Shown here: one piece after another, positions 1 to 6,110 of the stretch
Layout of the letters: each line of letters begins with the position of its first letter
Numbering within the stretch: position 1 is the stretch's first letter
The notes under the pieces: model-generated
The model's database searches: none
Told to the model about the DNA's origin: nothing
The model's input: only the letters and a program-made list of their open reading frames with translations
Made by a program: the position numbers and the translations under genes
NCBI GenBank assembly: GCA_019634245.1
Contig: JAHQVR010000021.1
Span: 1-6,110, forward strand
Length of the DNA: 6,110 bases
From: Gammaproteobacteria bacterium
GTDB taxonomy: Bacteria > Pseudomonadota > Gammaproteobacteria > Granulosicoccales > Granulosicoccaceae
Reading direction: 5' to 3'

Positions 1-1
1 A

Positions 2-577
2 TGCGATGTTGAAGGTGGAAACGTCACCCGTGATCAACTGGCTTCATCAGAACAAAAATTGCATTCAGGCACACTAGACCTTGTGGCTGTACACAACCTC
101 AAACATTGGCGAGAGCAACTGCCGGTTTTACAAGCGGCTAAACAAGCCAAACAGATTCGGTATGTGGGCATAACCACATCTCGCGATCGTCAATATGAAG
201 AGTTCAAAGAAGTGTTAGCAAGCGAAAAGCTTGATTTCATGCAAATAAACTATTCACTCGCAGACCGTGACGCACAACCACTGCTCGAACTGGCTGCCGA
301 GAAAGGCGTTGCCGTGATGATCAATTTACCCTTTGGCCGAGGCAAGCTCTTTGATGCCGTTCAAGGCCAAGAGCTCCCAGACTGGGCCGCTGAGTTTGAT
401 GCCGACAGTTGGGGTCAGTTTTTCTTGAAATATGTGGTTTCGCACCCGGCGGTCACGTGCGCCATACCTGGCACCACCAAGGTCCGTCATATGCAAGACA
501 ACTTAAATGCAGCTCAGGGGCGTTTGCCAAATGCCGAGCAGCGTAAAAAGATGGAGCAATTTTACGATTCGTTGTGA
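2..577 (+). CDS. Aldo/keto reductase family protein, C-terminal part (5' end outside window)
   Basis: This reading frame is open from the first full codon at position 2 to a TGA at 575-577, giving 191 visible residues. The TTG at 59 is an internal Leu codon and not the start. Aldo/keto reductases are (beta/alpha)8-barrel NAD(P)H-dependent oxidoreductases acting on carbonyl compounds. Family landmarks visible: DLVAVHN (fragment residues 26-32), whose His31 fits the catalytic-tetrad His; IRYVGITTS (52-60); the cofactor-side strand DFMQINYS (78-85); the segment GVAVMINLPFGRGKLF (102-117); and the C-terminal IPGTTKVRHMQDN (155-167), which fits the cofactor phosphate-binding loop and the conserved Asn. 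The catalytic Asp, Tyr and Lys would lie upstream of the window, so activity cannot be judged. The substrate is unknown. The gene converges on the large minus-strand gene and is followed by its own terminator. Family assignment is firm; subfamily is not. Confidence 0.9.
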   Translation, partial: CDVEGGNVTRDQLASSEQKLHSGTLDLVAVHNLKHWREQLPVLQAAKQAKQIRYVGITTSRDRQYEEFKEVLASEKLDFMQINYSLADRDAQPLLELAAEKGVAVMINLPFGRGKLFDAVQGQELPDWAAEFDADSWGQFFLKYVVSHPAVTCAIPGTTKVRHMQDNLNAAQGRLPNAEQRKKMEQFYDSL

Positions 578-583
578 TTTATC

Positions 584-627
584 ACGCTTAGAACAGATCG
601 AACAAGGCAGTCTGTTCTAAGCGTTTT
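584..627 (+). terminator. Intrinsic terminator after the reductase gene
   Basis: A perfect 14-bp inverted repeat (584-597 paired with 611-624, arm ACGCTTAGAACAGA) encloses a 13-nt loop and runs into TTTT at 624-627. It begins 6 bp after the reductase stop codon. The stem is long but only moderately GC-rich and the T-run is short. On the minus strand the same hairpin would stop the convergent repeat gene, but no T-run follows it in that direction (the RNA would continue GATAAATC), so it is a better terminator for the plus strand. No separate terminator for the minus-strand gene is obvious between 628 and 673. Confidence 0.75.
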
Positions 628-673
628 ACGATTGGGCACCGCGCTGATTCTCGCTCAGAATTGTTTCACCTAG

Positions 674-3600
674 TTACAGGCAAACCAGCACCGCAGCACC
701 GCTGGGTGTCACGATTGGAAAACAAATATCTTCGTCATTGGTGTCGTCACAAAGATCGCCGTCTCCATCGCGGTCAGCATCAGCTTGGTCAGGATTAGGG
801 ACAAAGCGGCAGTTGTCAGCCGCATTTAGAACGCCATCACCGTCATCGTCGTTATTAACCTCGGCATCGGCGTCGAGCAATAACAAATCGATGCCATCGT
901 AACTTTGGCCTCCATTCAAGGTATCGGCGTCAGCAGAACCAATCACAGTGCCGTTTTCGTTATAGTAGCCACGCAAGCTTACGTCGTCGCAGCCAGCTCG
1001 ACAGAAGTAGTCCACCTGCCAACGACCGGCTGGATCAGCCGGTATTGCTAATTCATAGTCCGCTTCAGTTTGCCCTGCTTGCAGCGTGAGCGATGTTTCA
1101 AACTGAACGCTGAAAAACGGTTGTTCAATATCAAAAGCCCGCACCTCAATCTCTGTTCCACCCAGCGGCGCCGCTCTGCCGGCCAAAAAGGAGACGGATC
1201 CGGTAATCGATGTAGATGGAATGAGGTTCATATCAACTTCATCTGTCGATGAATCGGGGCTGATAAAAGTTGACCCTCCGGCGTACGGCACGGTGGTCGT
1301 GCGGTTTCTGAAAAAGCCTTCGCGCACCAACTCTTCACAGCCAACCAGGCACTCATAGGAGACAAGCCAGTTCGCGTCTTCGTCAGAAATCTTCGAGAAG
1401 TAGAAGGATGAATCCGAACCCGGTTGGATAAACGCAGAAGTAAATATGTTATCCGCTGGCTCTTGTGAGAAAGGTAGTTTTTGCAAGCCAATTTGCACTC
1501 CGATACCAGACGCCGGGGCAACCATGCCAGCAGGCAAGCCAATTCGACCGCTCACCTGTACGGAGGCCAAGGCAGTAATGTCTAAGTTGGTTCTCTCAGT
1601 TACGGCCGGCAAAGCAGTTGCTAAGGCCTCATCCAATACCGCATTCGTGGGAAAAGAATTTCTATAAAAACCATTGAATACAGGGAGACAGGCTGCAAAC
1701 GCAACACAACGATAACTTAATACGTAGCTCGCATTAGGATCTGGCTCAACGCCAAGCGTAAAATCAACCTCGGTGTCTGGCTGTGGTATCACTACTTGAA
1801 CTGAAACAGTTTCCATTGTGTTCTGTTCGGTCAACACGAGGTCGAACGCAATCCCAGCAGGAATAGTATTAAAAACATTGTCTGGTAAGGAAATTGACCC
1901 ACTGAGCTCAGTAAACGCTAAACCAGTAAATACTAAATTCGATACCGAAGTGCTCCCATTAAGGGGTTCTGCGTTCGCGGCCAAGAATTGCGTACCCGTC
2001 GTGGAGTTAAAGAAGGCCGCTTGGGTAAAGTTACAAGTGGATTGACATGAGTAAGACAGCACGAGGTCTTCATCGCTGTTGGGCACGCTCAGTGAGAACG
2101 GCGCGCTATTGCCTGAATCAGAAATAGTGATTGTCTGATCGTCGGCAATGTCGGGGTTATCGCTACTAAGCTTAAGGTTAATGATCGTATCGCCGTCGGC
2201 AACCACTCCGGCCGGGAAAACAAACATACCGCTCAGTTGTGTGGACGAGATGACCTCTAACTCAAGATCGAAGATTGAATCTGAACCCGATATGGGTTGT
2301 GCAGCCTCCTCGGAGAAAACGGTTTCGAGCCCGCCATAAAAACCCTGGTCAGTCAGACCATCGCAGCCGGTTTCACAATCGTAGTTCAGAACCCACGTAT
2401 CAGCGCCACTGGGTAGATCAAGTTCAAAATCCACGCGGTCAGTACCTGCTTCAATTAATAGTGGTGTATCTACCAAGCGCAGGCCATTGGAGGTGTTAAC
2501 TGCGAACACCGAGAACTCGGCATCGTTAATCAGACCACCATCAGCGAGGATTAACTGCCCTGCAAACTGAACCGAGGAAATAATCTCCATATCAATATTG
2601 TCGTGGTCTGTGTCTGGGGCCAAGCCTGTTGCACTTGCCTGCACGGCTACGGTTCCAGCGTCGGAGTAAAAACCACGTTCAACATAACCAGTACAACCAT
2701 TCCGGCAAAGATAACTTATCCGCCAGTCTTCAGTTGCTTCCACACTGGTATCAATCGAATAAGCGATGGAGTTTTCGCCCTCAGGAATGGTCACACTTAT
2801 TTCATCAGCACCTACAAATGGGCCTTGCGCTGGTAGAGCATTAATACTCAGCTGCGTGCCTTCTGCGGGAGCGTTAACGCCAGAGGGCAAAGAGATGGTG
2901 CCACTGATTGTGCGAGCATCGAGCACGGTCAAATTGACATTCTGGTGATCCATTCCACCCACAAATTCAACCGCTGGCCCAGGGCCGGTACCACTAGGTG
3001 TGTCGGTGTGGAAGGCCGAATCTAAGTATCCTTGACACGTAGGTCTACCAAAACAGGCGTAGCGAACTCGCCACCTTGCATCTGTATCGGAGGGGATATT
3101 TATCGAATACAGAGCCGAATTCTGATTCTCTGGGATAACGACAGCCCCTCTGCCGTCACCACCATTTACAGAATCAAAGGCATCGAAGGAGACCGGAAAT
3201 CCGCCCGCCGGCGCCAGCTCGCCGTTAGGCAAGATGATTAAGCCGCTAATTGTGAAGGTCGGCAAGGTCACCATATCGGTGTTTGGATGGTCTTCACCAC
3301 CAGCTAAAAATTCAGCATCCTCCCGCACTGAAGTAGTACCGGCTGATGTGTAATAACCGGTGCTGCTGTGTCCATCGCAATCAGTACTGCATGAGTGCTG
3401 AACACGCCAGCCATTACCACCGTCCGCTCCGGAGGGCACTTTAATTTCATAGCCTTGGGAATTCGCATCTGGTTGCACGGTGATAAATTCGAAAAAAGCG
3501 GGCGTAAAGTCACCACTATCTACCGTGATACGAAATTCAATGCCTGGCGACGGAGCGGTTTGATTTTCAAACAGGGACAACACACCACTAATCGTATCGG

Positions 3601-5809
3601 CCTCTATCATAACGAGATCGATCGCGGGAAAAGGAATTGTTGGGCTATTGGGGTCGTCAGGATTATTCAAAAGAGTGCGTGACGAAAAGTCCGGCACGGT
3701 GCCACTTGAATTATAAAAACCGCTGTCCAAGACGCCCGCGCAACCACTCAAACAAGAATAGATCACTCGCCATCTTGCATTCGCATCGGGAACCGTATCG
3801 AGTAGATACACTACCGATGAGTTTCCCTCTGGGATCATCAATTCCTGTTGAAAGCTCGTAATGGGTGGTGTTTGATCTGCTTCGTCAACGGCAACGATTC
3901 TAACCATGGTGCCACCAGCGGGTGCCACCAAGCCACTTGGCAGACTAACTGTGCCCGCTATTTGCGTTGACTCAAGTAAGGGGAAGTTGATACCGCTTAC
4001 ATCGGTGCCGCCAGGGTAGGTCTTGCCTGCTTGATCAATCCCAACGGTTCCGGAATCGTTCTGGCGCCCTGCTTCAACAAACCCGGGGCATGGCGTATCG
4101 CACTGATAACTTAGTTGCCAAAGATCAGAAGAGGAAGAGGAAATCCCCACTTCAAACTCGGCACTATTATCACCATTCGCTTCGACAGTAATCTCTTGGC
4201 TATTACTATCAAAGCCAACGGTTTTACTCGCGGTAATAGTCAGATTTAAACTCGAAGTTAACGTATCTCCTGGGACCACAATGGATCCACTCAAGAATCT
4301 CGGTGACAGCAGTTCGAGGTTTATATTTTGATAGTTCTGTGTGCCCGGCAGAATCTCGGCGTTAGCTTCATCGATTTGAGTTGCCGCGCTATTGTAAAAA
4401 CCGCTGCTCAAAAACTGATCTTGACACACTGAACTTGAAGAGCAAAAGTAGCTGACTTGCCAGTCAGCGCCGAGTTCTGCCATGTCTGGTACGATCAGGG
4501 AGTAATTTACTGCGTTAGTTCCACTCGCAATTGTCACGCTCTGGCTTTCGTCATCGCCCGTCTCATTTTGATCCGCAGCTCGTATATTTACTTCAATATC
4601 GCTGCTAGCTAGATCACCGTTTGGCAATGAAATACTGCCCTCTATTGTGTGTTCTGCCAACACGTTCATATCGATATCTTGATAGCTACCGTTGCCCGTG
4701 AGCTCGGTTTGGGAATCGAAATTAACGACCGTTCCTAAGTCACTATAGCGGGTGAAATTTTCATCGTAGAAGCCGTCACACCCTGCGGAGCAAGAGTAAG
4801 AGACAATCCATCTTGAATTCGAATTGCCCAAGATATCGATGCTGTATTCGATCTCAGTACCGCCCTCCGCGATCGTTGCTTGAGCAAACCCTGCATCGCT
4901 CAAGCCTTCACGATCTCCGGCGAAAATAGAAAACCTCGACCCACCTGCGGGCGCAGTAAAACCATCTGGAAGCGTAAGTTTTCCGGAGATCGAATCCGCT
5001 TTGATAAGCTCCATATCAATTGATGAATGATCTGATAAACCGGGTAGCAAGGTCGCATCGCCCTCATCCACAACCGTTCCGCTGGTGGAATACGACGCTA
5101 TTTCGATATACAAACCCGGACAATCTGACTGGCACGAATACGCAACCCGATACCTACTCGTGCTATCTGCATTTGGCACACTCAGCGAGTAGTCTACAAA
5201 CGTTTCTTCGGCGGCTATTTCTACGCTCTTGAACTTAGTTTGCGCTGGCCCAACTTCATCGGTTGCACTGACACTCACAGTTAAACCATCAGGTGGCGCA
5301 ACTTCGCCGTTTGGCAGAGAGATCCTACCGGTGATTAGATCAGCATCTAAGATAGGAAATACGACCCCTGTCTGCGTCACGTTGTCGGGGAAAATAGTTG
5401 CTTGAAAACCCGCTTGCAGGAGCTGCGTCCCTAAGTTTTCTTCGTAGACGCCGGCATCACCATATCCATCGCAAGCATCACCCAGAAAAGTGCTACAGAA
5501 ATAAACCAAATACCACTCTTCACCTGCTTGTGGGGGTTCAAAAACATTAACTGTAAATGTAGCGCTATTTGTACCTTGAGCGATAACCACATTTTGATCG
5601 GACTCGATCTCGAAGGTCGGCTGCCGGCGTAACTGCACAGAAAAGTCGATATCTTGGCTGGCGAGTTCACCATTGGGTAATTGAATCTCACCACTCACGG
5701 ACCAATTTTGCGCGGCTGCGATGCCAGAGATGACGACGTTGCCCAGTAACACAACGAAAACAGCGAACTTTTTGCAACCGTTGAAGGTTGAACGACCCAC
5801 GTTAAACAT
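674..5809 (-). CDS. Large secreted protein of 14 cysteine-pair repeats with a C-terminal thrombospondin type 3-like segment
   Basis: The protein has 1711 residues. Residues 1-33 are a Sec signal peptide. Residues 38-1649 are 14 contiguous repeats of 110-123 residues. Residues 1652-1689 are a calcium-binding thrombospondin type 3-like segment, and 1695-1711 a short tail with two cysteines. The repeat consensus begins ISGxISLPNGxxAPxGG, then xVTIPEGxNS, a strand WRVSYSC with a second Cys shortly after, GFYxSxGTV, and ends GGxDHxNIDMxLL. The periodic hydrophobic pattern suggests a beta-sandwich. From memory, similar repeats without the cysteines occur in secreted or surface proteins of Gram-positive bacteria; this was not searched. 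The mature chain has 32 Cys (2 per repeat plus 4 at the end) and about 10 Lys. There is no visible catalytic domain, LPXTG motif, RTX repeat or autotransporter barrel. The ATG at 5807-5809 is chosen because it directly precedes the signal peptide and has AGGG 5 nt upstream. Inferred role: extracellular or outer-surface structural, adhesive or binding protein. Existence of the gene is certain; its function is unknown. Confidence 0.93.
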   Translation of the reverse strand: MFNVGRSTFNGCKKFAVFVVLLGNVVISGIAAAQNWSVSGEIQLPNGELASQDIDFSVQLRRQPTFEIESDQNVVIAQGTNSATFTVNVFEPPQAGEEWYLVYFCSTFLGDACDGYGDAGVYEENLGTQLLQAGFQATIFPDNVTQTGVVFPILDADLITGRISLPNGEVAPPDGLTVSVSATDEVGPAQTKFKSVEIAAEETFVDYSLSVPNADSTSRYRVAYSCQSDCPGLYIEIASYSTSGTVVDEGDATLLPGLSDHSSIDMELIKADSISGKLTLPDGFTAPAGGSRFSIFAGDREGLSDAGFAQATIAEGGTEIEYSIDILGNSNSRWIVSYSCSAGCDGFYDENFTRYSDLGTVVNFDSQTELTGNGSYQDIDMNVLAEHTIEGSISLPNGDLASSDIEVNIRAADQNETGDDESQSVTIASGTNAVNYSLIVPDMAELGADWQVSYFCSSSSVCQDQFLSSGFYNSAATQIDEANAEILPGTQNYQNINLELLSPRFLSGSIVVPGDTLTSSLNLTITASKTVGFDSNSQEITVEANGDNSAEFEVGISSSSSDLWQLSYQCDTPCPGFVEAGRQNDSGTVGIDQAGKTYPGGTDVSGINFPLLESTQIAGTVSLPSGLVAPAGGTMVRIVAVDEADQTPPITSFQQELMIPEGNSSVVYLLDTVPDANARWRVIYSCLSGCAGVLDSGFYNSSGTVPDFSSRTLLNNPDDPNSPTIPFPAIDLVMIEADTISGVLSLFENQTAPSPGIEFRITVDSGDFTPAFFEFITVQPDANSQGYEIKVPSGADGGNGWRVQHSCSTDCDGHSSTGYYTSAGTTSVREDAEFLAGGEDHPNTDMVTLPTFTISGLIILPNGELAPAGGFPVSFDAFDSVNGGDGRGAVVIPENQNSALYSINIPSDTDARWRVRYACFGRPTCQGYLDSAFHTDTPSGTGPGPAVEFVGGMDHQNVNLTVLDARTISGTISLPSGVNAPAEGTQLSINALPAQGPFVGADEISVTIPEGENSIAYSIDTSVEATEDWRISYLCRNGCTGYVERGFYSDAGTVAVQASATGLAPDTDHDNIDMEIISSVQFAGQLILADGGLINDAEFSVFAVNTSNGLRLVDTPLLIEAGTDRVDFELDLPSGADTWVLNYDCETGCDGLTDQGFYGGLETVFSEEAAQPISGSDSIFDLELEVISSTQLSGMFVFPAGVVADGDTIINLKLSSDNPDIADDQTITISDSGNSAPFSLSVPNSDEDLVLSYSCQSTCNFTQAAFFNSTTGTQFLAANAEPLNGSTSVSNLVFTGLAFTELSGSISLPDNVFNTIPAGIAFDLVLTEQNTMETVSVQVVIPQPDTEVDFTLGVEPDPNASYVLSYRCVAFAACLPVFNGFYRNSFPTNAVLDEALATALPAVTERTNLDITALASVQVSGRIGLPAGMVAPASGIGVQIGLQKLPFSQEPADNIFTSAFIQPGSDSSFYFSKISDEDANWLVSYECLVGCEELVREGFFRNRTTTVPYAGGSTFISPDSSTDEVDMNLIPSTSITGSVSFLAGRAAPLGGTEIEVRAFDIEQPFFSVQFETSLTLQAGQTEADYELAIPADPAGRWQVDYFCRAGCDDVSLRGYYNENGTVIGSADADTLNGGQSYDGIDLLLLDADAEVNNDDDGDGVLNAADNCRFVPNPDQADADRDGDGDLCDDTNDEDICFPIVTPSGAAVLVCL
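677..727 (-). other. C-terminal tail bracketed by two cysteines
   Basis: The last 17 residues, 1695-1711, contain Cys1696 followed by Phe-Pro-Ile, a Thr-Pro-Ser-Gly turn at 1701-1704, a hydrophobic strand Ala-Ala-Val-Leu-Val, and Cys1710 as the penultimate residue before Leu and the TAA stop. The arrangement would form a closed hairpin if the two Cys are bonded. It lacks the basic end and the full transmembrane helix of PEP-CTERM or GlyGly-CTERM sorting signals. Whether it is a sorting or secretion signal or just a cap on the fold cannot be told from the sequence. Confidence 0.5.
743..856 (-). other. Thrombospondin type 3-like calcium-binding segment
   Basis: Residues 1652-1689 of the repeat protein are Asp-rich and carry two DxDxDG signatures, at 1654-1659 and 1679-1684. 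Around them is the family's typical frame: DNC at 1665-1667, PNPDQ at 1671-1675, and GDLCDD at 1684-1689. In thrombospondin type 3 repeats such side chains wrap Ca2+ ions and the two Cys (here 1667 and 1687) form a disulfide. In bacteria such segments are common near the C-terminus of exported proteins. Calcium binding is inferred from the motif. Confidence 0.85.
863..5698 (-). repeat. Array of 14 tandem protein-level repeats (about 115 residues each)
   Basis: Units aligned by hand, in protein order with their base positions: R1 5336-5698, R2 4991-5335, R3 4646-4990, R4 4295-4645, R5 3962-4294, R6 3593-3961, R7 3251-3592, R8 2909-3250, R9 2567-2908, R10 2237-2566, R11 1907-2236, R12 1556-1906, R13 1208-1555, R14 863-1207. 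Lengths are 121, 115, 115, 117, 111, 123, 114, 114, 114, 110, 110, 117, 116 and 115 residues. There is no linker between units. The best-conserved points are the opening SG/AG/TG turn, the VSYxC strand with its second Cys, the GFY-like aromatic and the closing IDMxLL strand. R2, R3, R6, R8 and R9 fit the consensus closely; R5, R10 and R11 are most worn and lack the APxGG motif. By eye the DNA of the units is well diverged, so these are old duplications and not recent copies. Confidence 0.92.
5711..5809 (-). other. Sec signal peptide of the repeat protein
   Basis: Residues 1-33 form a classical signal peptide: a basic n-region ending in Lys13-Lys14, a hydrophobic core from Phe15 to Ile30, and Ala31-Ala-Ala33 giving an AxA-type signal peptidase I site before Gln34. 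The only Cys in this segment, Cys12, sits before the hydrophobic core, so it is not a lipobox and the protein is not predicted to be a lipoprotein. No twin-arginine motif is present. The mature protein would start QNWSVSG and run into the first repeat within four residues. Confidence 0.88.
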
Positions 5810-5814
5810 TAGAA

Positions 5815-5818
5815 CCCT
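5815..5818 (-). promoter_or_regulatory. Ribosome binding site of the repeat gene
   Basis: The minus strand reads GTAGGGTTCTA immediately before the ATG, placing AGGG 5 nt from the start codon. It is a short but reasonably placed Shine-Dalgarno core, and it supports the start at 5809 together with the signal peptide that begins there. Confidence 0.5.
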
Positions 5819-5845
5819 ACCCTGATAGATTTGTGATCTGTTTTA

Positions 5846-5873
5846 ATTATTCAGCAAACATAGTACATAAAAA
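5846..5873 (-). promoter_or_regulatory. Candidate sigma-70 promoter of the repeat gene
   Basis: On the minus strand AATAAT (5846-5851) matches five of six bases of the -10 consensus. A poor -35, TTTTTA (5868-5873), lies 16 bp upstream in an AT-rich tract. Transcription would start near 5839 and give a leader of about 30 nt that includes the ribosome binding site. An alternative -10, TACTAT at 5860-5865, has no good -35 partner. The call is tentative because the -35 matches only three of six bases. Confidence 0.3.
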
Positions 5874-6053
5874 TACTGGTTTTGCATCAGACTTAAGGCC
5901 CTGATCAAGGCTGATAGGCAATGTGTCAGCGAAAAACGGAGTTTGAGTTCATTAGCAGTCTCATTTTTGCTTTCCCTCTCGGCAAGTTATCTGGGCGGTT
6001 ATGAACCATGATGTTGCAAATGATATCCAACAATTTGTGCTAGCTTAGCGACT

Positions 6054-6110
6054 ATGAACTTCAACACCGCCCGCATTACTCTCGCCAGCTTCTTAGCCTA
6101 CTTTGTCATG
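6054..6110 (+). CDS. N-terminus of a probable membrane transporter, possibly major facilitator superfamily (3' end outside window)
   Basis: Nineteen codons from the ATG at 6054 remain open to the window edge: MNFNTARITLASFLAYFVM. A short polar start with one Arg, followed by a hydrophobic stretch (ITLASFLAYFVM), is what a first transmembrane helix looks like. From memory the ARITLASFLAYFVM pattern resembles the start of TsgA/FucP-like major facilitator transporters of gammaproteobacteria, but 19 residues cannot prove this. The gene is divergent from the repeat gene, with 244 bp between the two starts. No clear Shine-Dalgarno sequence precedes this ATG; the 14 bases upstream read CTAGCTTAGCGACT. 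A signal peptide or another membrane protein are the alternatives. Confidence 0.5.
   Translation, partial: MNFNTARITLASFLAYFVM

Noticed and set aside
59..577. TTG at 59 as the start of the reductase gene
   Set aside because: The same frame is open upstream to position 2, and the conserved first half of the barrel would be missing. It is an internal leucine codon of a gene cut by the window edge.
647..661. Small inverted repeat ATTCT-CGCTC-AGAAT as a terminator for the repeat gene
   Set aside because: The stem is only 5 bp and no T-run follows on the minus strand.
1070..5694. Short open frames of 60-104 codons on both strands inside the large gene
   Set aside because: They overlap the 1711-codon gene in other frames, show no recognisable family or composition, and are expected in the shadow of a long, moderately GC-balanced repeat gene. 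The 104-codon minus-strand frame at 1228-1542 is also an out-of-frame shadow.
863..5698. CRISPR array or DNA-level tandem repeat
   Set aside because: The roughly 345-bp periodicity is in the protein sequence only. There are no short identical direct repeats with unique spacers, and the DNA units have diverged.
5830..5850. CRP-like site (TGTGATCTG) near the promoter of the repeat gene
   Set aside because: Only one half-site is good. The other half, at the required spacing, is TTTTAAT and does not match the TCACA half.
5921..6004. Small plus-strand open frame of 27 codons in the divergent intergenic region
   Set aside because: ATG at 5921 to TGA at 6004 has no ribosome binding site and no recognisable features. 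It is within chance expectation.

Overview
The window looks like ordinary chromosome from a free-living Gram-negative bacterium, most likely a marine gammaproteobacterium. That placement is an inference. It rests on the balanced base composition, the Sec-type signal peptide, the acidic and lysine-poor secreted protein, and the style of the two flanking gene fragments. No mobile element, CRISPR array, tRNA or rRNA is visible.

Layout: (1) Positions 2-577, plus strand: the C-terminal 191 codons of an aldo/keto reductase whose start lies outside the window. (2) Positions 578-673: a short convergent gap holding a perfect 14-bp hairpin followed by TTTT, a good terminator for the reductase. (3) Positions 674-5809, minus strand: one gene of 1711 codons that fills 84% of the window. 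It has a signal peptide, then 14 end-to-end repeats of 110-123 residues, each with exactly one pair of nearby cysteines. A thrombospondin type 3-like calcium-binding segment follows, and then a short tail bracketed by two cysteines. (4) Positions 5810-6053: a 244-bp divergent intergenic region with a plausible promoter for the repeat gene. (5) Positions 6054-6110, plus strand: the first 19 codons of what is probably a membrane transporter.

The repeat protein is the item of interest. It is a secreted, bead-on-a-string protein with no recognisable enzyme, anchor or autotransporter domain. Every repeat ends in a strand that runs straight into the next, and the mature protein has an even number of cysteines (32), as expected if all are disulfide-bonded. 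A structural or binding role at the cell surface or outside the cell is the simplest reading, but the function is not established by the sequence. The three genes are not an operon: the reductase converges on the repeat gene and the transporter diverges from it, so the window shows no functional partnership between them.
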